Assembly (NCBI GenBank): GCA_946811185.2
Contig: OX328105.1
Coordinates: 50,096,845-50,160,844, forward strand
Length of the DNA stretch: 64,000 nucleotides
Source: Hippopus hippopus
Taxonomy: Eukaryota; Mollusca; Bivalvia; Cardiida; Cardiidae
Direction: 5' to 3'
Below the pieces are notes generated by a model that saw only the letters and a list, made by a program, of their open reading frames with translations, was not told the DNA's origin and ran no database searches. The position numbers and the translations under genes were made by a program. Below, piece after piece: positions 55,108 to 64,000 of the stretch (position 1 is the first letter of the stretch; every line of letters starts with the position of its first letter).

Positions 55108-56135
55108 AAACGCTTCTGTAGGTCACCCACTTTGTCCGTGAAATACCGAGATCAAAGAACACCCAGCTAACCCTTTACCAGCTTCTCAACGAAAGCAATT
55201 ACAGCACATACTTCGCCACTCATAATGAAGCTGGAATTGCCTTTTTTGGAGGGGGGATGGAAGGTTTGAAATTTGAATTGACTTTGTTATAAAAGTCATC
55301 TACTTGGTAGTTCAAGTAGGAGGATTACAAAAAAGAATTTTGACATTTTTTTTATTATTATTTTTTTTTTGGGGGGGGGGGGGGGTTGTGGGGGGTTTAT
55401 GGATTTTTTTAATAAATTCAAACTATATGGGGTTTCAGATATAAATCAACGGACTATCCATTTTTCTTGTTTAGACTACAAAATATTATCACTTTCAACA
55501 TTTTATATAAATAAATTTGAACCAATGATCCCAGTATTTCAAACCATGTACGTTACCGACTTAGCTACCGGGTTCGGCAAACGGCAGAACTTTGGACTCG
55601 TCCAAATCCAAAGCATTTGAAGCTGACAGGTTAAACGTGGGTCAAATGGTTAAAATTGCCTTTGAAAAGGTGGAAAATATTGCGGGAATGAGAAAATGCT
55701 GCTTAAAAGCATTTCCTCCTTTTCAAATATTTTTCAAGACGCGTTCTTTCCTGGGGTCGTTAAAACTCCGGATTGTTTGGTTCGTAGAAGGGTAATAAGT
55801 GTCTCTAAAGAGGCAGGAACAGTCCATTTACCGAAATTACAGCACTACATGCATACCTTGAATTGTCAAGAAAATCCTGATCTCAAAAAATTGTCATGTT
55901 CCTTCAGACAAATATCATAACTATTAGTCTAGATCATGAACATAACAAATGTAGCTTTAGTTCAAATTTTAAATCTTCCAGTCTCCCTTCACAAAATACT
56001 TGTATTCATTCCATCATCTTTTTGAGTTAAAAAGACATACGTCAAAATTATTCTTCATTTAAATGTGTGAAGGGTTAATTCGGTGTGTTCTTTTGATCTC
56101 GGTATCGCACTGCCGGGTGGGCGATCGAAGAACTG
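55108..56135. repeat. foldback-like unit with MITE-1-type inner ends
   Basis: TACCGAGATCAAAGAACACC at about 55146 and GTGTGTTCTTTTGATCTCGG at about 56083 are inverted. Immediately inside them are TAACCCTTTACCAG (55173) and GAAGGGTTAA (56069). A G-run of 15 lies at 55371-55385, and a diverged MITE-1 occupies 55570-55797. Confidence 0.55.
55570..55797. repeat. MITE-1 copy, reverse orientation, diverged
   Basis: GACTCGTCCAAATCCAAAGC to GAAGGGTAATAAG with a decayed hairpin (GAGAAAATGCTGCTTAAAAG). Confidence 0.7.
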
Positions 56136-56165
56136 TGGTGTACAAATTAACGCGCACGTGTCACA

Positions 56166-56391
56166 TTAACCCTTTACCAAACGACAAAATTTTAAGTTAG
56201 TGTATACCGAATGCATTTACCAACAATGAGGTAATGTTACTCGAATTATGGATTTTCTTTCTTTGAAAAGGTAGAACATTGTGGGAAAGGGAGAACAGTT
56301 TGTTCATGAGCATTTTTTTTTAAGCCTTATAATTCCGAAAGCCTCTTCCTCGGGGTCGTTAAAACTCGGGGATTGTTTGGTAAAGGATTAA
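56166..56391. repeat. MITE-1 copy, reverse orientation
   Basis: TTAACCCTTTACCAAACGAC to GGTAAAGGATTAA; the hairpin is largely lost. Confidence 0.8.
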
Positions 56392-56601
56392 AAAGACTCT
56401 TCTAAACTGTTTTTGATCTCAATTCACCGTTTTGTTGTTCATTTGTGGATAGATTTGGAATTTAACACAAGTTACAGAGGTAAGTTCATTTTTAGTCTCT
56501 ACTTCCATATATTGCTTCCGTGCTTGTGTAGTCCTCGGAAGTAGATGTTGCGTTTGTGCGCATGCGTAATCGGAGAGTACTCAAGGGGAGGCTACCTAGT
56601 T

Positions 56602-56920
56602 TCCGGAAAGGCCTATAAGGACAGGTCGTTGCAAAGACTACCTGAGACTGAAAGAGATCGATTTGGAATATCTGGATGTGATAAACGAAGAGATTGGCGA
56701 CATAAACAATGATAAAGAGCAGGACGACATAAACGGAAATAAAGAGCTGGATAATAAAAACAGGAATAAAGAGCAGGACGACATGGAGGAGTTCAAGCTG
56801 AAACTACCCGTCAGGACAAGGCGCAGGACTAAGGCCCAGATTATGATGGACAAGGCTGCTGCTGATATCAAACAGAGACGTATTAAAGAGTTTTTGGTAA
56901 ATTCGACAAGCAGATTATAG
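56602..56920 (+). CDS. unidentified charged ORF or exon
   Basis: An open frame of about 105 codons after a TAG at 56599, without an ATG before the conserved-looking part. It encodes YLRLKEIDLEYLDVINEEIG, then a duplicated motif (NNDKEQDDINGNKE and NRNKEQDDMEE) and a basic helix TRRRTKAQIMMDKAAADIKQ. It is preceded by GC-richer DNA with CGTTTGTGCGCATGCG. It could be a short exon with an upstream ATG exon, or a relic. No family recognised. Confidence 0.35.
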
Positions 56921-57048
56921 ATTTTTTTTTTTAAAAGATCGTATATACGAGGGTTGTTCGGAAAATTCATAGAATTTTGTGATATCTCTAGAATTGTTCA
57001 TCAAATATACATGAAATTTGATATGCATGAACCTTGACTTATCCTTAA

Positions 57049-57590
57049 AGGTGGCCCTTCAGATTTTTGGACGAAAATTTTACAAAAATACAGAAAAATC
57101 ATCCTTATACTCCCAAAGCCTTTTAATTTTCATTCATAAAACCCCAGTAGTCGAAAACCATCCGACAACAAGAGAAATTAGAGATTTACTACGGCCCAGG
57201 TCGACACTGACGGGAAGCACGTTATATTTTTACATGAGCAACTCGCTCATTTACGTACCGGAAATACACAGACAAAGCTTCAAACATAGCGTCCGAAGAA
57301 GACATTATGGAAAATAATTACATGTTTGTTATGTTAATGGAATTTAAGCGTCATTAGTCACGTGCCAATCACTTGACATTCCCACAATGTTTTTTTTTTT
57401 TATTTCTGGCGCGAAATCTAAAAAATACCTTAAGAGGCTACGTAGCCTTTTAAGGGAACACCATCAAAAAAATTTTTTTTTGTAATCTTATGATTCTTAA
57501 TTATTGATGATTTGTATTGTTTTTTCATGTAAATTTCAGTGATATATATATTTTAATTTGGTGAGATGTGAAAAATCTAAATACCCACCT
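57049..57590. mobile_element. Kolobok-like non-autonomous element A
   Basis: AGGTGG at the left and CCACCT at the right, between TTAA at 57045-57048 and TTAA at 57591-57594; a second inverted phrase AGATTTTT follows. TTAA duplication with AGG ends fits Kolobok, although piggyBac shares TTAA. No coding capacity. Confidence 0.65.
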
Positions 57591-57809
57591 TTAAAGGGCA
57601 AATCAACAAGTTTCAGATATGGTTAATTTTCAAATCTACACTTATCAAATGGTAAACTGGTAATGTTGTAATAAAAAAAAAAAAAAAAATGTAAAAGTAC
57701 TTTTTTTTCAATTCATATTTCTGCTTATTAATTTTTATTGCATCGCTTATCTCCCTTACTTATTGTTGCGTCCCTTGATTTGTGACGCCATAGGAGGGCT
57801 TGTTTCAAT

Positions 57810-58005
57810 ATGGACGATGTTTACGATAGTGAACTGAGCTATATTGAAGACGAAGAAATAGACGATTCTGGGCCGGTAAGGCCGTGCATGTACGAGCCAA
57901 TTTTTAAAGAAACTTATTAAGTTTCTGATGATGAGGATAAAAGTAACTTTTCGCCCACTGATGACGAAAAAGGCGATGTTGTGCCGGACTTTTCAACACG
58001 TTGAG
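57810..58005 (+). pseudogene. acidic ORF with RPCMYEP motif
   Basis: ATG at 57810, MDDVYDSELSYIEDEEIDDS then GPVRPCMYEPIFKETY, a TAA at 57918, then the same frame continues as VSDDEDKSNFSPTDDEKGD to a TGA at 58003. The acidic leader with an RP-MYEP motif recalls proteins related to the P2X7 intracellular domain, frequent in mollusc and cnidarian databases as I remember; the Cys-rich part that would confirm it is not seen. Confidence 0.45.
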
Positions 58006-58146
58006 TATCGCGCGTTATTGAAATACGTCTATTACGGGGCGAACGTCGCTTACAGAAATATTATTCTGTACATGATAAAATTAAGTGTATGGCATAAACT
58101 TTGTTTCACGTGAAGCATTTTCAATAGATTAACGGGTGGAATTAAA

Positions 58147-58188
58147 CAAAAAAATAAATAAATAAATAAATAAATAAAAAAAATAAAG
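58147..58188. repeat. (AAAT)n microsatellite
   Basis: About nine AAAT units with an A-run at each side. The following GACAGTTCCCCGACACTTTT phrases are loosely repeated to about 58255. Confidence 0.85.
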
Positions 58189-58950
58189 ACGGTTTCAAGA
58201 CAGTTCCACGACAAGACAGTTCCCCGACACTTTTGAAGACATTTCCCCGACACTTTAGTTTCATGTCAAATAACCTTTTTTCTTGACTTTTACGATTGAT
58301 AATCGTGAGATGTTAGTACTAACTATTTGTTGATGGGTCCTTTTTGATATTTGTACCTTGTAAAGAATTCTGTAAACATTGACGGGTACAAGTTTATTCT
58401 CACATGGGTGAAGGGTTACACAGTAAATCACGATTTTCATGAGAATAAGAATATTATGAAATGCTGTTAACCAGCATGAAATTTGATAAAAGAATATGTT
58501 CCGATATTATTAAGAGTTAATTCTCAAAATTACTTTGAAAATTATCTTAGTTGTATTTCTTACCATACAGAAATACATGAACATCAGAGAGAGGGAGAGG
58601 GGATCTACCTGTGTGAAATACTTTTTTGCTGTTTACCTTGTCCACATGATCCATTTAATGCAAACATTTATCATACATGTATAGCTATTGTATGTTCCAT
58701 ATAGAGCTTCTCTGTGAAAGTCTTAAACTCCGAATTGTAAGCCATGGGAAAGGATAGTGTAAATTTGTTCAGTTCTTGTTTGTATTATGCAAATTGTTCC
58801 AATTTGGGTAAGTCTCAAATTGGTCTACTAGGGACTGAGCGGTTAATACTGACATTCCGGTCAGATTGCAGTATAGATGACTTCAGAATCATTGTAAAAA
58901 CATAGAAAGAGCTGGTAACTATCAATTGGTCCTTTATCCACAATATTTTC

Positions 58951-59180
58951 AACTCCTTACCAAACGACAAGATATTAAACAGGTCCAAATTGAAATCACT
59001 TGCAGACGACAAAATAAAGTTAAATATTTCAAAAATTGAAATTTGTTTCCAGCAGAGTAGCAAACATTGTAGTAAAAGGAGAAAATGCTGGCTACCAACA
59101 TTATCTCCTTTACCTACAATGTTTTTAAAAGGCTTCTGTCTCAGGGTCGTGAAACTAGGGATTGATTGGTAAAGGGTTAA
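58951..59180. repeat. MITE-1 copy, reverse orientation
   Basis: CTCCTTACCAAACGACAAGA to GGTAAAGGGTTAA with a moderately decayed hairpin. Confidence 0.8.
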
Positions 59181-59293
59181 ATATAAATCCCACACATTGG
59201 GCACGAGTTCTGGTTTAATTCCCAGGAAGCAGTATCCGAAGAGATTAGTACGAGTTGTATGAACTTGTTTCTCAAAAGATGTAAAATACATGT

Positions 59294-59516
59294 TTAAATT
59301 GTTACCAAACGTCAAATTTATTGACTCAACCGAATTGAAAGCATTTGGAGTCAACAAATTAAATTTTACTCAAATGTTTGGACTTGTCTTTGATGGGGTA
59401 GAAAAAGGAGAAAATACTGGTTGCCAGCATTTTCTCCTTAACCTACATTGTTTTCAAAAGGTTTTTCTTTCTTCACCAGGGTCGTTAAAACAAAGGATTG
59501 TTTGGTAAAGGGTTAA
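59294..59516. repeat. MITE-1 copy, reverse orientation
   Basis: TTAAATTGTTACCAAACGTC to GGTAAAGGGTTAA; the hairpin is shortened on its left stem. Confidence 0.8.
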
Positions 59517-59620
59517 ACTAAGTTAAACTAAATTCCAATAAACAATCACATTTTATCGGTCACATTTAAATGCTGTGGATTTGAAATATTCTATTTTTTT
59601 TATCATTTGGGTTAGGGTTA

Positions 59621-59852
59621 GGCTAAACCCTTACACAGATGGCAAACTTTAGACTTGTGCACTCCATACCGAAAGTACATGTATTTGCAGACCACAGATC
59701 AAATGTGGCCTTGACAATAGGTTTGAGGGTAGAAAATATTGTAGGAAAAGAAGATAACTCTGGGTATCAGGACTTATTCCTTTTTTCACCCTGTCCTCAA
59801 AAGCCTTCTCCATTAGTGTTGTTGAAGGTCAGAATTTTGAGGTAAAAGGTAA
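59621..59852. repeat. MITE-1 copy, reverse orientation, diverged
   Basis: CTAAACCCTTACACAGATGG to GAGGTAAAAGGTAAAAG with only traces of the hairpin. Confidence 0.65.
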
Positions 59853-60327
59853 AAGAACTGGCGTGTGAGCCTGGTCAAAAACAGTCTGTTTCCTAATTTA
59901 AAAAAAAAAATGTATTATTTTTAATCTCCTCACTTTTGTCTGATTATCAGAGAAAATGACTTGTGTCAAATGTGCAATTTCAAAATTTTCATAATGACAT
60001 GTTCAAAACATTTTTCTCAGTAGCCTGTCTAGAAGACATAATATGGATAGGAACAAGGAAATATCCACAAATCAAAATTGTATAGATATAATTCAAAATT
60101 TTTTCAAAATGCATGTAAGTTGTCAAATTATTTTTAAGGGTGAAATGTCAAAGAGAAGTATATGGGATAAAAGCTGTAACATGAGTTTACTGTCACAAAC
60201 AAACATTACAGTGTAAAGGGGTGATATATGCAAATGTTATGTAATCATTTCCTGTATTGTTTCAACTGGTCGGTGATGGATTATTATTTATGACCATGAC
60301 TAGGGTTAGCCAGATACTGACTTCACC

Positions 60328-60605
60328 CTTTACCATATAAACCCTAGATCTAGTTTCCAATATCCAAAGAAAGAGTGTTTGAAAAACAATGTGGGAAGAA
60401 AATGATGTTTGCTGTTCAAAGAATGATTATTATCCCTTGAAAGTTTACATCCTTTGAACAATGTTATTTGCAAAATTTATGTTATGAATTTGGATGAATC
60501 TGTAATTTCGTTAAATGTTGAAATCATTTGGAAAAGGGAGAAAACGGCAGCAATTTCTCCTTTGTTCAGAATGAAGCGATAATGTAGAAAAGGGTAAAAT
60601 AGTAC
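60328..60605. repeat. MITE-1 copy, diverged
   Basis: TTCACCCTTTACCATATAAA to AGAAAAGGGTAAAATAG; the hairpin is displaced by an unrelated AT-rich stretch. Confidence 0.5.
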
Positions 60606-60717
60606 GAATAACAATTCATGTATTCCAATATCAAGAAAAAAAGAAATTACCTACTTTATGTTGCATTTTCTTTTTGGAAATTGCCGTTGCGGAATGTCTG
60701 TCTTTCGGAGTTTCGGT

Positions 60718-61029
60718 TTAAGGCCTATCTCCTTTCGACTCGGGAGTTTCGAATAATGTCGGCACAGCGTCAGGTTTAATCCGCAGCCTAAAATTCCTAT
60801 AACCAACTTCTTTTGCGAGTTTTGGACTTATTAAGAACTGACTGTCATCGAAGTATTTCAGACACAATTTCGAATGAACCGATGACAAAAAATCCGTCGC
60901 TACTGTCCGGCCCCGATTTAAACGTTGTTCATCCATAGTTTCCTCCTTTTTAATTCCTTCGGAAATTTGAACATACTAAATCTATGTTCCCGAATCGACG
61001 TTGCAGCCATAGGCTGCACAATTTACCAT
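60718..61029 (-). pseudogene. THAP-domain ORF relic of element B
   Basis: THAP domains are C2CH zinc-dependent DNA-binding modules of transposases and host regulators. From ATG at 61029 the minus strand reads MVNCAAYGCN (the paired Cys), then with one frameshift HRFSMFKFPKELKRRKLW (FP and W signature), then with another frameshift HSKLCLKYF (the Cys, with His changed to Tyr) and RIKPDAVPTLFE (the AVP signature), ending at a TAA. The order and spacing are right for about 95 residues. The frameshifts and the His-to-Tyr change indicate decay. Confidence 0.8.
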
Positions 61030-61440
61030 TTTTTCGGCTTAATTTATCTCAGATATCTGCATACAATCATCTGCGTTCCTACTTTATGTCTACTGACGGT
61101 ATACACAGACTGACTCGACAATGACGTCACACATGCACGGGAGATAAGCGAATCAGGGGAAGTAAGCCATGTACCATTTTTAGGGCCGTATATCAGCGTG
61201 ACAATTCGGCCGTGGTTTATGGCATGTTACAGGGTGGTATTTATGAAAATGGCGGACACATGTTTAACTGACATCATTTGCAGTTGATTAAATGAAAAAC
61301 ACAGTCTGGTCAAAATATTTTAGGATTTGCCCTTTAAGCAATTTTTAAAAAAAAAAATAATAGAAAATCGAATACAGAAACCAGATATATGGGTTGTCGT
61401 AGCAACGTCATCATGGGTACCCGGAGCAGTCGGTAAAATA

Positions 61441-62189
61441 CCTATTCGTGTTTTAGGAGCGGAAGAGAAATTATTAATGACGATTCCAGGAGCGGTCGAC
61501 CGGCAGTCGTAACTTGTTCGCTTAAGAAGTCGGTAAAATGTATGGTTCAGACCGACAGAAGAACCACCGTCAGAACTATTGCTAATGAACTCGGTGTTTC
61601 GTGCTCAACAGTACATGGTATACTAACTGAGGAACTTGGCATGTCGAAAGTGAGTGCTCAGTGGGTACCACAATTACTCAAGGAAAATGAAAAGGAGCGC
61701 CGCGTACACTGTTCACAGAAGTTTATTCACCGCTACGAATTTGTTCGAAAAAAGCGCCCACACATGTCTCTGGACAGAATAATTCTACATCAGGATAATG
61801 CCCCGGGGCACAGAGCAGAATCTACACAGCTTGAGATTAGTTTACTTGGTTTTGAAGTATTGGATCATCCGCCATACAGTCCAGATTTGGCTCCTATGGA
61901 TTTCCGGGTTTTTCCCGAGTTGAAGGCGAGTTTGCGTGGAAAGCGATTCGATTCAGCAGAGGAACTTACAAAACAGACTCAAATTGTTGTATCGTCACTA
62001 ACTGAGGACTGGTACATTGAAACTTACAACAAATGGATGACCAGACATAAGAAATGCATAGATATTGCTGGTGACTATGTTGAGAAAGTGAGACGATCGC
62101 TTGATGTAAACGACGCAAGCTTAATGATTACGCGACGTCATATTGACTTCGGCGTGCTCCGGGTACCTCTAACATACTCATTTTAAATA
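61441..62189 (+). pseudogene. mariner transposase, internally deleted
   Basis: An open frame of about 248 codons: IINDDSRSGRPAVV (GRP linker), MVQTDRRTTVRTIANELGVS then STVHGILTEELGMSKVSAQW (second helix-turn-helix and WVP linker), VHCSQKFIHRYEFV, then HQDNAPGHRAE (second catalytic aspartate) and PPYSPDLAPMDFRVFPELK (third aspartate). The segment between VHCSQKF and MSLDRIILHQD, which should hold the first aspartate and be roughly 60 residues longer, is missing. The N-terminal helix-turn-helix is also lost. Inactive. Confidence 0.88.
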
Positions 62190-62342
62190 GACATTATTTT
62201 CGTGTGATGTAGAGCATCGTTTTGGTTTTCATGGAATTTATAGAAGAGATGTTGAAGTTTAAGTAGGTATAAAATTCTTTGTAATACTGAGAATATTGTG
62301 TGATTTATAACAAAATTCTACGAACTTTCCGAACAACCCTCG

Positions 62343-63062
62343 TATGAGGAAAATACCAAAGTTATGACATTCGACTTACCCATTTAACCTGTGTAAATTC
62401 CAAATTCCATTTACATTTGATCAGAAAAAGGGTTCAATATGGTCGTGAAAACAAGAGAGTTTCTTTGTACATGACATGTTTATGACATGTGCTTGTTAAC
62501 CTCCTGCTGCAAGCCGGGTAAAACAGTATGTGAGACCACGACGGTGCGATACCACCATCAAAGAGGCGCCCAATTAACCCTCTGTCCCTTTACATTGATT
62601 GGGCTCGTAACACACAATTCTTTTCTCAAAAAAAAAATTGCCGCACTAAACTTTTGTGTAAAGTACCACCAATACGGAGTTGTTAAATTTTTATGGTCAG
62701 CTTCTGTTATCTCATACACTATTACAGCGAGAAATACGAAAAAAAGTTAGATAAATTTGTCCACGTTGGTCTTTCCTTTTAAATCTTGAGCCTAACATGT
62801 CTCAATATTTAGGAAATGGACTGAGCCTGTGTTTTGCCGACGATCGAAAACGTTTACTGCATGATATGGAGGGCAGGAAGCCAGGAGGTTTTGTTGATAA
62901 AAGAAACAAATTTGAAATTGTGAAAATAACACAGAGGAAAATAACTACGATCAAGAGAAAAAAAAAAGAAAATGGATTTAACTTTAACGGCAAATTTAGG
63001 ATTTGGGCTGGATTTTGTTTGTGAATGTTAAAGAAAGGATACGATTTCTAAGGTGGGTGTAG
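62343..63062. other. mostly unassigned; weak ORF at 62797-63024
   Basis: An ATG-initiated frame of 75 codons (SQYLGNGLSLCFADDRKRLL, then a basic KRKKKENG tail) may be a short exon or chance. Nothing else is supported. Confidence 0.3.
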
Positions 63063-63125
63063 GACAATTTCCCACCCGGACATTTACCAATCCGGACATT
63101 TGCCACCCCGGACGAAAGCCCCCCC
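63063..63125. repeat. CCCGGACATTTGCCAC sub-repeats
   Basis: Three to four loose units of CCCGGACATTT(G/A)CCA, then a C-rich tract. They resemble one end of a transposon with terminal sub-repeat arrays; no partner end lies in the window. Confidence 0.5.
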
Positions 63126-63856
63126 TCCCCCCATGATGATAGTTATTTCATTGGTTGACTGTCTGAACCCCCTAACAGACGAAACTTTGCTTTCACAATG
63201 CGGGAAGCAGACCGGTCTCTCACGTGATTTGCAGTTCAAAACTTAAGAAAACATTATGTTGCATACTTGTAAAAGTTTATTTTTGTCCTGTGCCTAGTAG
63301 ATATAGATTGTTAAGGATATTTAAATAATTTCTGTTTCAGGCTTTTCAGCGCAGTAAAAGAACTTAAACCCAGGAAAGCGTCGTTCTCCTTTTCCCAGCG
63401 GGTTACATGTTTAAAACCGATGTTCATGTCACCCAATTTCAATGAGTTCATTGCTGCTATCAAGCAGGAAGTGATTCACTCAGTAAGGATGAAATCACCT
63501 CGACTGCCTTTATTCTAAATATCGTAATACAAATGGACCAGTCAGATTTGTGACTGAATTTCGTGTTAACCGAATTAAGAGGCTGTGTACAATCTAGTAT
63601 GTGTGTATAAACCTAAAATTACCGCAGGAGTCTATTAAAAAAGCCCCAGCTTTAAAACGCATTTACTCGAAATTGACGTCGGAGTCGTAAGACCCCTTTC
63701 TCCTGCCGACAACACAATATAGATTACGTAATCGACTGCACGATTTGGTTGACAGGATATTTCGGTAATAGGCCTTTCCGAAAAATGTTGTTATCTCCCT
63801 TGGAAAGATTACTTCCCTTGATAAGTAACTACTTCCGGTGAGGTAATATTCTGAAG
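63126..63856. other. upstream region of the terminal ORF
   Basis: No repeat family recognised. The last 90 bp contain AACTACTTCCGG and TATCTCCCTTGG motifs, resembling ACTTCCGG (ETS-like) promoter elements, just before the ATG at 63857. Confidence 0.35.
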
Positions 63857-64000
63857 ATGGCGAACAAAGAAAGCGTCCCAAAAGAAATCAGTCAACCGTT
63901 TCACGCGCAGAATTCGACAACAAAACAGTTAGAAGAATTTTTAAAAGAAAGACGAGTTCAAGTTTCGGGAACGCGATCTTGTCTTATAAAAAGAGTCGAA
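63857..64000 (+). CDS. SAP-domain ORF, 5' end, cut by window edge
   Basis: 48 codons from an ATG in AAGATGGCG context to the window end without a stop. Residues about 21-48 read STTKQLEEFLKERRVQVSGT then RSCLIKRVE, the two-helix SAP motif (L..FL..R...VSGT...L..RV) that binds AT-rich DNA. SAP leaders of this kind head several mollusc proteins, including transposon-derived ones, so the full gene cannot be named from here. Confidence 0.65.
   Translation, partial: MANKESVPKEISQPFHAQNSTTKQLEEFLKERRVQVSGTRSCLIKRVE

Larger units (their letters stand above)
57595..61333. mobile_element. Kolobok-like element B with THAP and acidic ORFs
   Basis: The ends AGGGCAAATC and GATTTGCCCT lie between TTAA at 57591-57594, shared with element A, and TTAA at 61334-61337. 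It carries an acidic ORF near the left end and a THAP-domain relic on the minus strand near the right end. Known Kolobok elements combine TTAA target duplications with THAP-containing proteins, so the assignment is reasonable. No complete transposase is visible. Four MITE-1 copies inserted between 58951 and 60605. Confidence 0.65.
56948..62342 (+). mobile_element. mariner-type element enlarged by nested insertions
   Basis: The left end CGAGGGTTGTTCGGAAAATT and the inverted right end CGAGGGTTGTTCGGAAAGTT lie against TA dinucleotides (56946-56947 and 62343-62344), as expected of mariner insertions. Without the TTAA-flanked inserts at 57049-61333 the element would be about 1.1 kb. The transposase relic is at 61441-62189. 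Confidence 0.85.

Noticed and set aside
58815..59357. 180-codon open frame on the minus strand
   Set aside because: It lies across two MITE-1 copies and shows only MITE-derived text; no protein family.

Overview
The window is AT-rich eukaryotic nuclear DNA, almost certainly from a bivalve mollusc. The signs are spliced exons with GT-AG introns, tRNA-derived SINEs, a CR1/Jockey-type LINE tail, mariner, pogo, hAT-like and Kolobok-like DNA transposons, and repeat families of a type I associate with bivalve genomes. That last point is from memory; no search was run. There is no bacterial-style gene organisation.

The one well-supported host gene is a phospholipid scramblase on the minus strand. 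Six coding exons lie between 35579 and 18706, all with GT-AG sites and compatible phases, giving a protein of 251 residues. Its introns, above all the roughly 10-kb intron 5, are packed with repeats. Other gene-like items are: an intronless ORF behind a TATA box near 51.4-54.3 kb, split by a 2.25-kb transposon; a FAR1/ZSWIM-like N-terminal ORF (42.9 kb); a charged ORF (56.6 kb); and a SAP-domain ORF running off the right edge (63.86 kb).

Layout. 0-3 kb: SINEs and two MITE families. 3-7 kb: interspersed repeats, including a 407-bp foldback. 7-14.6 kb: decayed coding relics, namely an unidentified retroelement-like region between direct repeats, a pogo-like transposase, a PHD-like finger and a TATDN2-like (TatD) hydrolase pseudogene. 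15-17.3 kb: a tandemly structured repeat carrying a 911-bp hAT-like element with an 8-bp target duplication. 18.5-35.6 kb: the scramblase gene; its intron 5 holds a 1.5-kb-armed inverted duplication around another tandem repeat, plus two CAGGG-ended transposons. 36-45 kb: LINE 3' end, an inverted truncated transposon copy and more MITEs. 45.5-49 kb: a 3.4-kb MULE-like foldback. 49.5 kb: mariner remnant. 51.5-53.8 kb: transposon with GGTACGAGTTGAC sub-repeats. 55-62.3 kb: MITEs, then a mariner carrying two tandem TTAA-flanked Kolobok-like elements, one with a THAP domain and an acidic ORF.

The most striking feature is a roughly 230-bp palindromic MITE family (called MITE-1 here), with TTAA-CCCTTTACC ends and a near-perfect central hairpin. 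More than 25 copies occur in 64 kb, about a dozen inside the scramblase gene and one in its 3' untranslated region.
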